A stretch of 55,491 nt of DNA from Coriobacteriia bacterium (GCA_030526515.1 JAUNCQ010000008.1:1-55491), one strand, 5' to 3'; counted from the stretch's first letter, positions 7,808 to 16,526 are shown. The notes: generated by a model from the sequence alone, not told the origin. Numbers and translations: made by a program.

Positions 7808-7837
7808 GGAAGGACGGACCAGCGGGCCCGTCCTTCC
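7808..7837 (-). terminator. hairpin between convergent Rpn and TorD genes
   Basis: A perfect 10-bp stem, GGAAGGACGG and CCGTCCTTCC, encloses a 10-base loop. On the minus strand it is followed by TGCGTTTTGATGG. It lies just past the end of the TorD-like gene and between two converging genes, so it may work in both directions. Confidence 0.65.
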
Positions 7838-7864
7838 TGCAGACGAAAGAAGAAGAGTAAGGTT

Positions 7865-8494
7865 CTAGGATGCCTGGAGCTCCAGAAGGGCTCCGGCCAG
7901 GTTCAGGAGACGCTCGTAGTAACCGCCAGGAGCCGCTTGGGCGACCGCCTGGGAAAAGGCCCCGAGCCACGGCTGCGGGTACGCAGCCGCGAACTCCGCC
8001 GCTGTTGCCGCATCGGCCAAGGAACAGTCTTGGCCCAGGGACTCGCGACGGCACAGCTCCGACAACAGCAGGAGCTCAATGCCCATGTGATCCGCATACT
8101 GGTTGTTTTCATGGGACACCTGCAGGCCGGCTTCCGCCAAGGCCCGCTGCATGCGGAAGGTGGGCTCGCCGAACCCCACCGTGGGGCTGGCGGACGTGTA
8201 AGCCGTTTCCCATGGAGCCGCTGCGGGGCCCTTGGGTCCTACGAACAGATAGGTGAACTCCACGCTCACATCAGTGGCAACGTCCTGACCCTGGGCTATG
8301 CGCCCCTGGGCCTCAACGGCGAAGTCGGCACAGCAAGCCACCGCCTGAGCAACCCGATCGTTCTGGAAGCTGGGGAAACGCTCCCAGAACCCAGGTTCAA
8401 GGCCAGCGGTGCTGGTCGCATTCATGGTGCCCAGCAGGGAGTTTCCCAAGAAGGCGTACGCCTGGGCAAGCTGCTGGAGTTCGTTCGGTTTCAT
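7865..8494 (-). CDS. TorD/DmsD-family molybdoenzyme chaperone
   Basis: The 209-residue all-alpha protein has the hallmarks of the TorD family: EFTYLFVGPKGPAAAPWETA in the middle, then FRMQRALAEAGL and ENNQYADHMGIELLLLSEL. These chaperones bind the Tat signal and apoenzyme of DMSO-reductase-type catalytic subunits until the cofactor is inserted. It is the last gene of the operon whose first gene encodes a Tat-bearing MopB subunit, its likely client. The start follows AAGGAGGCCTCAT. Confidence 0.9.
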   Translation of the reverse strand: MKPNELQQLAQAYAFLGNSLLGTMNATSTAGLEPGFWERFPSFQNDRVAQAVACCADFAVEAQGRIAQGQDVATDVSVEFTYLFVGPKGPAAAPWETAYTSASPTVGFGEPTFRMQRALAEAGLQVSHENNQYADHMGIELLLLSELCRRESLGQDCSLADAATAAEFAAAYPQPWLGAFSQAVAQAAPGGYYERLLNLAGALLELQAS

Positions 8495-8523
8495 ATGAGG
8501 CCTCCTTGCAAGAGGTGGACCGT

Positions 8524-8543
8524 CCGTCCCTTGGAGGGGACGG
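8524..8543 (-). terminator. short hairpin between nrfD-like and torD-like genes
   Basis: A 7-bp GC stem, CCGTCCC and GGGACGG, with a six-base loop lies in the 123-bp gap between the NrfD gene and the TorD gene. With no U-run it is more likely an mRNA-processing or partial attenuation element that lowers chaperone expression than a full terminator. Confidence 0.35.
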
Positions 8544-8617
8544 GGGCGGACGATCCGAGGAAAGGTAATCAGGGCTCAACGGATGGGCCATGGCCCACGT
8601 GAGCAACCGGGGCCAGC

Positions 8618-9811
8618 TTAAGCTGCTGCCGGCTCCGCCTGGGCTGCAGCGGCAGGCTGCGAATCAGCCTTGCCCAGCAGCTTGTGGCACAGGGCCATGG
8701 CCGCAGCCACGCCCAGGCTCACCACGCCAACGGCAATGACGATCTCCGGAGCGGTGGGTGCGTAGGCGCCGTAGGCCGTCCACGTAGCGGTGGGGTCAGC
8801 CAGGGCCGCGGAGTTGCCGGTGGTGATGCCGGGGCCACCCAGCACGTTGGGGACCACGAAGCTGGTGAACAGCAGCCACACGCGCTTGCAGAACACACCA
8901 AGGATCACCAGGACGCTTGCCACCGTGACGAGCTTGCGGTTCTTGCGGTTCTTCGCAAACACCAGCACGCAGAAGGGAACCAGCAGACCCAGCAGGATTT
9001 CAACCCAGAAGAAGGGAGCGGTCACGCCGCCGACCATGATGCCCAGGGCCTGAGCCTCATGGGCGCCGGGATAGGCCATGGTCAGGCACTCGCAGCCAAT
9101 GAAGAACGCGTCCACGGCAATGAAGCAGGCCAGCAGGCCAGCCAGGGACTGCATGAGGCCGTCCTCCAGCTTGAACAGGCCCACCTTGTCCAGGATCATA
9201 AGGGACACCAGCAGCAGGGCCAGGCCGGAGTCGCAGGCGGACGCCACGAAGATGGGTGCCATGATGGCGGAGTACCAGGCCTTGGCGATCTGCAGGCCGA
9301 AGATCCACGCGGTGACGGAATGGACCAGGATGGCCACCGGCAGTGCCACGCGGGACAGCACCTCCACCTTGCGGTGGTCGCCCTTGACCAGCCACACCAG
9401 GTCAAGCACGTTGATCACAAGGTAGGTGGTGATCACCACGATGTCCCACAGCAGAGGACTGGCCAGGTTCGGACCGGTCACGATGCGCCAGACGCGGGCG
9501 ATGCCGCCCAGGTCCACCAGGACGAAGATGCCGGCGCAGCAGATGCACACCAGGGAAACGATGACCGCCGGCACGGCAACCTTCTTGAAGGGCTCAATGT
9601 GGAACACATGAGCCGAGGAAGCCACGATCAGGCCGCCGGCGGAAAGACCCACGAACAGCATGAACATGGTGATGTACAGACCCCAGGAGTTGGAGTTGTT
9701 CATTCCCGTCACGCCCAAGCCGTTCATGAGCTGATACACCCAGCAGCCCGCGCCCGCAATGGCAAGCAGGCAGAAGACGATGAAGGCGGGCTTCTTGAAA
9801 AGCGAAGTCAT
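8618..9811 (-). CDS. NrfD/PsrC-family quinol-interacting membrane subunit
   Basis: The 397-residue protein has about nine or ten hydrophobic helices and the NrfD/PsrC pattern (FLFVGLSAGGLIV-like segment MLFVGLSAGGLIVASSAH, later SPLLWDIVVI and APFFWVEILLGLLVPF). This subunit anchors the Fe-S and catalytic subunits and exchanges electrons with menaquinol. The Ala/Pro-rich C-terminus (QPAAAAQAEPAAA) is low complexity. It follows the Fe-S gene by 15 bases; the ribosome site is AAAAGGAGGGCACTATC. It is the C subunit of the DmsABC-type complex. Confidence 0.9.
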   Translation of the reverse strand: MTSLFKKPAFIVFCLLAIAGAGCWVYQLMNGLGVTGMNNSNSWGLYITMFMLFVGLSAGGLIVASSAHVFHIEPFKKVAVPAVIVSLVCICCAGIFVLVDLGGIARVWRIVTGPNLASPLLWDIVVITTYLVINVLDLVWLVKGDHRKVEVLSRVALPVAILVHSVTAWIFGLQIAKAWYSAIMAPIFVASACDSGLALLLVSLMILDKVGLFKLEDGLMQSLAGLLACFIAVDAFFIGCECLTMAYPGAHEAQALGIMVGGVTAPFFWVEILLGLLVPFCVLVFAKNRKNRKLVTVASVLVILGVFCKRVWLLFTSFVVPNVLGGPGITTGNSAALADPTATWTAYGAYAPTAPEIVIAVGVVSLGVAAAMALCHKLLGKADSQPAAAAQAEPAAA

Positions 9812-9826
9812 GATAGTGCCCTCCTT

Positions 9827-10444
9827 TTAGTTGAAGTAGTGGACCTGGGGCTTGGTGCCGTAGTCCTCCAGCAGTACGTAGCCGTTATGGGCCTTGATGG
9901 CCTGGGAGATCTGGCTCTGCGGATCGTCCAGGTCACCGAAGATGCGCGCACGGGTGGGGCAGCACACCACGCACATGGGAGCCTCCCCTTCGTCCGTACG
10001 CTCCTTGCACAGGGTGCACTTTTCCGCCACGCCCTTGGGGCGGACGGGCACGCGGGAGTCGCCGTAGTTGAAGTCGGGGTCGCGCGTGGGCTCGTTCCAG
10101 TTGAACACGCGGGCGTTGTACGGGCAGGCGGCCATGCACATGCGGCAGCCGATGCACTTGTCGTAGTCGATTTCCACGCGGCCCATTTCGTCCTTATAGG
10201 TAGCGCCGGTGGGGCACACGCGCTCGCAGGCGGCGTTTTCGCAATGCTGGCACGCCAGGGGCAGGTAGCTGCGGGTCAGGTTCGGGTAGGTGCCCACGGC
10301 ACCGTCCATGACCTCGCAGCCCTCCGTGATCACGCGGTTCCACGGCATGCCCATGGGCACGTTGTTCTGCATCTTGCAGGCGTTTGCGCAGGTATGGCAG
10401 CCAATGCAGCGCCTCTTGTCTATAGCCAAAGCCAACTTGGTCAT
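9827..10444 (-). CDS. DmsB-like four-cluster ferredoxin subunit
   Basis: The 205-residue protein carries four Cys clusters: CIGCHTCANAC near the N-terminus, CQHCENAACERVCP, CIGCRMCMAACP, and CTLCKERTDEGEAPMCVVCC. These are the four [4Fe-4S] sites of DmsB/NrfC/PsrB proteins that wire the membrane subunit to the catalytic subunit. The ATG at 10444 was chosen because AGGTG lies six bases upstream; a GTG at 10453 abuts the upstream stop and lacks a site. There is no signal, so it is probably exported together with the Tat-bearing catalytic subunit. Confidence 0.9.
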   Translation of the reverse strand: MTKLALAIDKRRCIGCHTCANACKMQNNVPMGMPWNRVITEGCEVMDGAVGTYPNLTRSYLPLACQHCENAACERVCPTGATYKDEMGRVEIDYDKCIGCRMCMAACPYNARVFNWNEPTRDPDFNYGDSRVPVRPKGVAEKCTLCKERTDEGEAPMCVVCCPTRARIFGDLDDPQSQISQAIKAHNGYVLLEDYGTKPQVHYFN

Positions 10445-10453
10445 GATCTGCAC

Positions 10454-12823
10454 CTACGCTTTCTTCACTTCGATGAGCGTGTCGTTGAAGGGAATGGGTG
10501 CGCCCGTCATCAGATAGGCGTCACGCGGATTGATGTGGTCGTTGGTAACGTTCTGGGTGTTGCCTTCGACCATGTGCTTGGACCAACCAGCCTCGAAGGT
10601 GCGGGCGCTGCCGGGACGAACAGCGGCGTTTGCATGCACGGGGCACTTGAAGGAGCCGCGGTCGTTGAATCCCTCGATCACATCGCCGTCCTTCAGGCCG
10701 CGCTTCTGCATGTCCTCCGGATTGAGCTCCAGGTAGGAGCCGTGCAGCTGCTGCAGCCAGGTGGCGGCCTTCATGTGGGAGTGGTTGGAGAAGCGGGTGC
10801 GGGTCTGGGTGAACTGCAGCGGATACTTCTCCAGCAGGGGGTTTTCGTCAAAGACCTCGTTGTTTTCCTCCCAAGTAGGCCAGCCCTGGCTCACGGGAAC
10901 CTGGGACTCGTAGTAGACCTCCAGCTTGCCGGTGGGAGTCGGGAACGCCTGGTCCTCGAAGCCCACGCGCGGCACCTCGATGCCGGCAACGGGCATGCTG
11001 CCATGGTTCTTGACCAGCTTGTCGAAGGTGATGCCCTGGGCACGCAGGTCCTCGGACTGGTCCACCATGTAGCGGGTCAGCTCCTCGGCATCCTTGGGCA
11101 GGTAGCCGTCCAGGCCCACGGACTTCAGGATGAGCTGCATGACGTCGAAGTCCGGCTTGCTTTCGAACAGCGGGTCGATGCACTTCTGCTGCAGGATCAC
11201 GTGGTTGTAGCCGCTGCGAACGATGGAATGCTCCACCGTGTCCTCGAACTTGGAACACACCGGCAGGACCACGTCGGCGAACGCCACGGTGTCTTCGTAG
11301 TACATGCCCACATGCAGGATGAAGTCCAGGGACTTGATCCATTCGCGGGTCTGGTTGTAGTTGGCGAAGTACTGCTGGAAGGTGTTGCCCAGGGAGATGA
11401 TGACGTGGACGTCGTTTTCCTGGACGGGGAAGCGGTCCGCGCGAACAGGCAGGGTGGGCGAAACGAACTCCTCCGGCAGGGGCCAGGAAGCCAGAGCTGC
11501 GCCGCGGCCCATGCCGCCGTTGTAGTTGCCGAAGCCGGCGCCGGGCTTGCCCACGTTGCCGGTCAGGGCCGCCAGGGTCACGATGGCATGGCCCTGGATG
11601 TCCGGGTTGGAGAACTTGTCGCTGCCGCCCATGCCGAAGCCGATACAGCCGGGGCCTTCGGCGTACTTGCGGGCGATCTCCTCGATCTTTTCCTGGGCAA
11701 TGCTGGTCTTTTCAGCCGCCCACTTGGTGGTGTAGGGGCGCTGGTTCTTCTTCAGCAGCTCGAAGGTGGTGGTGTAGCGCTTGCCGTCCACGGTGAACTC
11801 GCCCTCCAGGGCGGTGTTCCTGCCCGCCTGGTCATGCGGCACGGCGGCACCCTTCTTCTGGTCCCAGACCATATACGGGGCATCGCCCTTGCCGGAGCGC
11901 AGCAGCTTGCCGGTCTTGGCGTCGACCAGCAGCGGCAGGGTGGTGTGCTCGCGCATGTAGGCCTTGTCGTAGAGCTTGTTGTCGATCACATAGCTCAGCA
12001 TGCCCAGGAAGAAAGCGCCGTCGGTGCCCGGCTTGATGGGCAGCCACTGGTCGGCCTTGCCGGCCGTGGTGGAGAAGTGCGGGTCGATGTAGACGATCTC
12101 GCAACCGGCATCCTGGGCGTCGAAGAATGCTCCCGCCTGCATCATGGACGCCTCCAGGGCGTTGTTGCCGGCGATGATGACGATCTTGGAATTGACCCAG
12201 TCGCGGGTTTCGTTGGTGCCGTCAGCGAAACCGGAGCCGCCCTTCGCGGCGTCAATGCCCTGGCCCACGCCGCGGTCGATGCCCGGCTCACAGCCGGTAC
12301 CGGCCTTCAGCAGCGGCGCCATCATGCCGAAGCGCGGCTCATTGGAAGCGGAAACGTACACGGACTCGTGGCCGTACTTCTTCCAGGCGGCCTTCAGCTC
12401 ATCGCCCACGATCTGCAGGGCTTCATCCCAGCTGATGGCCTCGAACTTGTTTTCGCCCCGCTCGCCTACCCTCTTCATGGGGGTCTGCAGACGGTCGTTG
12501 CTGTAAACGTGCTGAATCTCGGAAATACCCTTCAGGCACACGTGCTGGTAGTAGCCGTCAACGGTGTCGTTGGGCTGGATCATGCACAGGCGGCCGTCAC
12601 GAACGGTGCACTTGAGTGAGCAATTGCCCTGGCACATGAACTGGTGCAGGGTGTACACCTGCTTTTCCGACGGCTCGGCCACGGCGGAAGCCGGAGCCAG
12701 CCAGTCGTTGGCGCTTGCCATGCTGCCCAGGCCCGAAAGACCCAGCGCGGCACCGGTAGCGCATGCTGCCTTGACAAAGCCCCTGCGGCTGATAGCGCCC
12801 TTGGAGCCCATCGTCTCTGACAT
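10454..12823 (-). CDS. Tat-exported molybdopterin oxidoreductase catalytic subunit (DmsA-like)
   Basis: The 789-residue protein begins with a Tat signal (ISRRGFVKAACATGAALGL). It carries an N-terminal [4Fe-4S] motif (CQGNCSLKC, with the fourth Cys in YQHVCLKG). It then has the bis-MGD fold of the DMSO reductase superfamily: MKRVGERGENKFEAISWDEA, IVYIDPHFSTTAGKADQWLP, KPGTDGAFFLGM, ALTGNVGKPGAG and the C-terminal cap (LELNPEDMQKRGLKDGD). Its substrate cannot be assigned. It is the first gene of the operon with the Fe-S, NrfD and TorD genes. The start follows AAGGAGGAGAG. Its promoter is covered by two copies of a GntR-type operator. Confidence 0.9.
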   Translation of the reverse strand: MSETMGSKGAISRRGFVKAACATGAALGLSGLGSMASANDWLAPASAVAEPSEKQVYTLHQFMCQGNCSLKCTVRDGRLCMIQPNDTVDGYYQHVCLKGISEIQHVYSNDRLQTPMKRVGERGENKFEAISWDEALQIVGDELKAAWKKYGHESVYVSASNEPRFGMMAPLLKAGTGCEPGIDRGVGQGIDAAKGGSGFADGTNETRDWVNSKIVIIAGNNALEASMMQAGAFFDAQDAGCEIVYIDPHFSTTAGKADQWLPIKPGTDGAFFLGMLSYVIDNKLYDKAYMREHTTLPLLVDAKTGKLLRSGKGDAPYMVWDQKKGAAVPHDQAGRNTALEGEFTVDGKRYTTTFELLKKNQRPYTTKWAAEKTSIAQEKIEEIARKYAEGPGCIGFGMGGSDKFSNPDIQGHAIVTLAALTGNVGKPGAGFGNYNGGMGRGAALASWPLPEEFVSPTLPVRADRFPVQENDVHVIISLGNTFQQYFANYNQTREWIKSLDFILHVGMYYEDTVAFADVVLPVCSKFEDTVEHSIVRSGYNHVILQQKCIDPLFESKPDFDVMQLILKSVGLDGYLPKDAEELTRYMVDQSEDLRAQGITFDKLVKNHGSMPVAGIEVPRVGFEDQAFPTPTGKLEVYYESQVPVSQGWPTWEENNEVFDENPLLEKYPLQFTQTRTRFSNHSHMKAATWLQQLHGSYLELNPEDMQKRGLKDGDVIEGFNDRGSFKCPVHANAAVRPGSARTFEAGWSKHMVEGNTQNVTNDHINPRDAYLMTGAPIPFNDTLIEVKKA

Positions 12824-12930
12824 CTCTCCTCCTTAGTCCTTCGCCCCCATCCTCGCGGGGCGCCATGGGGAGGAGGTTACCCGTCCTCCCGGGATCTTCA
12901 TGCAGAGCGGCCACTCTTTATGGCTGTCAC

Positions 12931-12985
12931 ATTATCACAAGCTATTGCGACAATACAATACAATTGTCACAAATAATTGCGACAA
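12931..12985 (-). promoter_or_regulatory. promoter of the DmsABC-type operon with two tandem operators
   Basis: On the minus strand a -35-like TTGTAT (12958-12953) and a -10 GATAAT (12936-12931) are separated by 16 bases. Operator 1 (12932-12953) is TTATCACAA, four bases, TTGCGACAA. Operator 2 (12964-12985) is TTGTCACAA, four bases, TTGCGACAA. Their centres are 32 bp apart, about three helical turns. Operator 1 covers the space between the promoter boxes, so binding should repress. Both match the perfect palindrome at 15430-15451 ahead of the operon that encodes the GntR regulator. Confidence 0.75.
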
Positions 12986-13043
12986 TTAGCCAATCAGTGT
13001 GACAATGGGCTCATCTTGGGCTCATCGGTCCTTGGGCAGCGGG

Positions 13044-13469
13044 CTAGTGACCGAATTTACGGAAGTCCAGGCGCTGCTCCACCAGGGCCACGATGTCGTC
13101 GTCAGCCATGCCGGCAGCCGAGCAAGCCTTGATCATGTCGTCCACCAGAAGGTCTATGGCGCCGCTGTCCGCACGGGCGCATCCGATGCTGTTGCGCGCC
13201 AGGACGAAGGTTCCCCTTCCCTTTCGCGTGGAAATGTACCCTTCCCGCTCCAGGTCCATATAGGCTCGGTTCACCGTGTTGTAGCTGATGCCCAGGTCAA
13301 CCGCCAGACGACGGACTGTGGGCAGCTGGTCGCCGTCTTGGTAGGAGCCGCAGCCGATCAGATACGCAATGCGGTTCTTCACCTGGATCCATACGGGGAT
13401 GCCGCTGTTGCCGTCCAGGGCAAAGCCCTCCATGGGGTCCTTCTGATCCATTTCTTCGCTACCTGCCAT
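13044..13469 (-). CDS. GntR-family (YtrA-like) transcriptional regulator
   Basis: The protein of about 141 residues has an N-terminal winged helix of GntR type (PVWIQVKNRIAYLIGCG, LPTVRRLAVDLGISYNTVNR, LEREGYISTRKGRGTFVLA). It has only a short C-terminal helical tail, the size and layout of the YtrA subgroup. It is the last gene of an operon with SPFH and NrfD genes and overlaps the SPFH gene. Three in-frame starts are possible (13499, 13469, 13451). I chose 13469, preceded by GGAAAG, but none has a strong site. It probably binds the TTATCGCAA/TTGCGATAA sites at its own promoter and at the DmsABC-type promoter; that assignment is inference from position. Confidence 0.85.
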   Translation of the reverse strand: MAGSEEMDQKDPMEGFALDGNSGIPVWIQVKNRIAYLIGCGSYQDGDQLPTVRRLAVDLGISYNTVNRAYMDLEREGYISTRKGRGTFVLARNSIGCARADSGAIDLLVDDMIKACSAAGMADDDIVALVEQRLDFRKFGH

Positions 13470-14439
13470 TCTTTCCGTCAACTCCCTCTGTGAATCCATC
13501 GCTCACGGCGGTGGGCACGGTGACCACGGTTCCGCCGGATTTCTTTACCGTTTCATACTGCATGAGCATGGTCCGAAGCTTCAGGGCCGCCTCGGGGTCC
13601 CCGTAGACCCGGCCCGCCTCGGTCAGGACCTCGGCCAGGTCCACCTCCACGTCTGCCACCGCAAGGCGTCCGGCACGTTCGCGCTCAGCCTGGGCCTCTA
13701 TGGACATGGCATCCTGCAGGGCATCGGGGATGATGATGTCCCGCACCTTCACGTCAATGACGTCCACGCCCCAGTTGGCGGCAATGCGCTCCACCTCCGC
13801 CTTGATTTCGGCATCAAGCTCGTCCCGACTGGTGGCAACCTCGGCCACGGTCTTTCGTCCCACGGCCTCACGCAACGCCGTCTGGGCAAGGAAGCTCACG
13901 GAGCCGAAGTAGTCCTCCACCTCGGTGCAGGCCTTTTCCACGTCCCAGACCATCCAGAACAGCACCGCGTCCACGGTTATGGGAACCAGGTCGGCGGTCA
14001 GGGTCTGCTCGGCGTAGAACGGGGTGGCCACGGTTCGCTGGTCAATGCAGATGGTGCCGTGCTCCACCACGGGAATGGTCAGGTACAGGCCCGGACCCAC
14101 GACGCGGGACACCTTGCCGAACCGCAGCACCACGACCTTTTCCCAGTTCAGGGCAATGTGGATGGAAGATGCCGCCAATCCGCCCACCACCAGGGCAACG
14201 GCCAGCGCAACAGGGGTGACCGCCCCCTGCAGCAGGGCGAATGCCGCCGTCACCGCGCAGAAGAACACCAGGAACACCGCCGCGCCGAAGAAGACCACGC
14301 CGTTGCGGGACGTCTTGGCAGGAACATAGGTCGTAACCGCGTCCATCTGAGCCTGACGGACTCGGGTTTCCATGACCGGATCCGATGAGGCGCCGCCCTT
14401 CAGGGAAGCGTGAGGTCGGCCGCTTTGCTGTTTTCTCAT
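13459..14439 (-). CDS. SPFH/band-7 (stomatin-like) membrane protein
   Basis: The 326-residue protein has two hydrophobic segments (residues about 46-95) followed by a band-7 domain: EKVVVLRFGKVSRVVGPGLY, IPVVEHGTICIDQRT and AQTALREAVGRKTVAEV. A helical region rich in Ala and Glu (IEAQAERERAGRLAVADVE) follows. Such proteins form oligomeric scaffolds in the membrane and often recruit proteases or organise complexes. It lies between an orphan NrfD subunit and the GntR regulator, so it may organise the respiratory membrane complex; that is inference. Confidence 0.85.
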   Translation of the reverse strand: MRKQQSGRPHASLKGGASSDPVMETRVRQAQMDAVTTYVPAKTSRNGVVFFGAAVFLVFFCAVTAAFALLQGAVTPVALAVALVVGGLAASSIHIALNWEKVVVLRFGKVSRVVGPGLYLTIPVVEHGTICIDQRTVATPFYAEQTLTADLVPITVDAVLFWMVWDVEKACTEVEDYFGSVSFLAQTALREAVGRKTVAEVATSRDELDAEIKAEVERIAANWGVDVIDVKVRDIIIPDALQDAMSIEAQAERERAGRLAVADVEVDLAEVLTEAGRVYGDPEAALKLRTMLMQYETVKKSGGTVVTVPTAVSDGFTEGVDGKNGR

Positions 14440-14454
14440 GGCATTGCTCCAAAT

Positions 14455-15372
14455 CTACTGGGGAATTACGGCGGTCAGGTCATATTGCGAAACCGCATAG
14501 ATTGCCGAAGGGTCGTACTGGGCCAAGCTGACCAGGCACCATCTGAGGGCCGCTGCGCCGATCAGCACGCAGAGCGCAATGGCCAGGAGCCAGGCGGGAT
14601 CGGTTCGACCCGCACGCTCAAGCACCAGGGGCGCCACCAGGCCCACGGCAACCGTCAACGCCCAGAACGGCACTCCCAGGTCGCCGGCAAGCAGGGCCCA
14701 GGCGCCCTGGGTGCAGTACGGGCTGCCTTGCAGCATGATCACAAGAACGAACAGGACCACGCCCTCTGCAAGCACGACCACGGTGTCCCGTCCTTGCAGG
14801 ACCCGGGCAAAGCGCTCGACGAAGGGGGCGGGCTGGCACAGCGCCGCCGCCGCAAGGAGCAGCGCATGGCCCCCGGAAAGGGACGACAGGACGAATACCG
14901 CTATGAGCAGCGGATTCTGCCAGGCCGCCACCGCGGAGCAGCTGCCCAGCAGAAAGCCGGTGTAGGCCACCGTCACCAGGCCGGACAGCACGCCCGCACC
15001 ACACAGCACCTGCCGCGCCAGCACGGGAACATGCAGGTTGTCCAGCAGGTGCATGCAGGAAAGGGCGACGGCGCACAGCAGCGCCACTGCCAGAAACAGC
15101 GCTCCAACGGTCATGGGCATGATCTGCGGAGACGCGAGCAGGGCTCCTATGTTTCCGGAGCGGCCCAGGTCAAACCACAGGCATGTCACTCCCGCGGCAA
15201 GAAAGAGCAGGCATATGACGCTCGCACGGCCACACAGGTCCCTGCAAGCCCGACGCTGCTGCGGAAGATCGTAATCGGTCGAGCCCAGCAGCTCGAAGAG
15301 AGACAGCAGGAACAGCCCGCCACCACCAGCGCCGCCCAGGAACAGATAGCATATGGCCAAGTGGCTTATCAT
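14455..15372 (-). CDS. orphan NrfD/DmsC-like membrane subunit
   Basis: The 305-residue polytopic protein starts MISHLAICYLFLGGAGGGGL, the glycine-rich first helix typical of NrfD/PsrC/DmsC-type quinol subunits, and continues through eight or nine membrane helices. No catalytic or Fe-S gene lies in this operon; instead SPFH and GntR genes follow it. It may replace or modulate the NrfD of the neighbouring DmsABC-type complex, or act as a redox or quinone sensor. Both are inference. Confidence 0.8.
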   Translation of the reverse strand: MISHLAICYLFLGGAGGGGLFLLSLFELLGSTDYDLPQQRRACRDLCGRASVICLLFLAAGVTCLWFDLGRSGNIGALLASPQIMPMTVGALFLAVALLCAVALSCMHLLDNLHVPVLARQVLCGAGVLSGLVTVAYTGFLLGSCSAVAAWQNPLLIAVFVLSSLSGGHALLLAAAALCQPAPFVERFARVLQGRDTVVVLAEGVVLFVLVIMLQGSPYCTQGAWALLAGDLGVPFWALTVAVGLVAPLVLERAGRTDPAWLLAIALCVLIGAAALRWCLVSLAQYDPSAIYAVSQYDLTAVIPQ

Positions 15373-15429
15373 GCCGCTCCCTCCCCGATCATCAGCTGCA
15401 TGGCGAGAACCCGCTCGTTGAGCGACATA

Positions 15430-15451
15430 TTATCGCAATGACTTGCGATAA
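15430..15451. promoter_or_regulatory. perfect palindromic GntR-type operator
   Basis: TTATCGCAA and TTGCGATAA form a perfect 9-bp inverted repeat around TGAC. It overlaps a minus-strand GATAAT -10 box (15434-15429), about 58 bp upstream of the NrfD start at 15372. The same operator with two changes occurs twice at 12932-12985, and the distance and placement over the -10 are alike. The GntR protein of this operon is the natural candidate ligand. Confidence 0.75.
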
Positions 15452-15473
15452 GGAAGGATGCTTTCGTCCTAAG

Positions 15474-16526
15474 CTATTTGTTCTTCTGGCTCGGGTCGTA
15501 CTTGCCGTCCCAGCTGGTGCCGGCGGGATCCGTGATGAAGCCCTGCTGGATGTAGGACTGGTAGCGAGACAGGCCGTAGTTCCAGGTAGAGGCGTAGACC
15601 TTGTCTTCGGACTGGGGGTAATCGGGACCCTGAGGCAGGTCCTTGGTGATGCCGGTCGTCCAGCCCTTCCAGAGAGACTCATCGTCCTGAGCGCGATAGA
15701 TCAGTTCCAGGCTGGCAGCATGGCAGGCGCCCACCGCAAGGGCATTGGGGCCAACGCCTCGCTGGAATTCGTAGGGCACGGGCTCGCTCACCGAGCGGGC
15801 CTGCCACTCGTAGCTGCGGACCGAATCGTAAGAGGGACGAGCCACATAAAGCATGGCCTTGTTGACCAGGATGGCGCCATCTTCATAGGTGGCCGCCAGG
15901 GACATGGGCAGCGCCGCAGCATAGATGGGAGAACCCTCCGTCATGCTCAGATGGGACTCCTCCTGACGAATCACCGACACGATCCAAGCCTTGGTGGTGC
16001 CAGCATCCCAGCCCAGCCACTCGGACTGGGTGATCTGCCGGGGGCTGAAAGCGTCTTCGGGCAGACGCTCCATGCGGGAATGGGTCGATGCCATGAACAT
16101 GAAGGTGACCAGGCAGCCGGCGAGCACGCCCGCGATTGCTGCGACGATGGGCTCGGGGCCAAGCTCTTTTTCGCCCAGAACGAAGGCTGCTGCGCCAAAG
16201 GCAGCAGCCAGGACCGCGGATTGGATGATGGGGATGCCTACGTATCCGCTGATGGTCAGGCCGGCCAGGCCCAGGCAGATGAACAGCGCCATAGCGGCGG
16301 ACAAGAGCACGCGGCCGCGGCCCAGGGTCACCGGATACACGACGCAGAGCACCAGGGCAATGCACATGGTAAGGGACTGCGTGAAGCCGGTGAAGCCGAT
16401 GCTGGAGGCGCTCATTCCCAGCGGGAAGAAGCTGTAGCCCGCCAGGAAGCGGAACACAATCACCAGGGTTGCGATTGCCACCACGACGGAGGCGCCGAGC
16501 GCTGCGGGTATGGAACGCATATTCAT
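15474..16526 (-). CDS. multi-span membrane protein with a soluble C-terminal domain, unknown
   Basis: The 350-residue protein has about five or six hydrophobic helices in its first 150 residues (LGASVVVAIATLVIVFRFLA, TMCIALVLCVVYPVTLG, LAGLTISGYVGIPIIQSAVL). A hydrophilic domain of about 190 residues rich in Trp, Tyr and Ser follows (SEWLGWDAGTTKAWIVSVIR, STWNYGLSRYQSYIQQ). No family is recognised. The start is well supported by AAGGAGGCCCAG. It lies just upstream of, and in the same direction as, the NrfD-SPFH-GntR operon, but that operon has its own promoter and operator. Confidence 0.7.
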   Translation of the reverse strand: MNMRSIPAALGASVVVAIATLVIVFRFLAGYSFFPLGMSASSIGFTGFTQSLTMCIALVLCVVYPVTLGRGRVLLSAAMALFICLGLAGLTISGYVGIPIIQSAVLAAAFGAAAFVLGEKELGPEPIVAAIAGVLAGCLVTFMFMASTHSRMERLPEDAFSPRQITQSEWLGWDAGTTKAWIVSVIRQEESHLSMTEGSPIYAAALPMSLAATYEDGAILVNKAMLYVARPSYDSVRSYEWQARSVSEPVPYEFQRGVGPNALAVGACHAASLELIYRAQDDESLWKGWTTGITKDLPQGPDYPQSEDKVYASTWNYGLSRYQSYIQQGFITDPAGTSWDGKYDPSQKNK

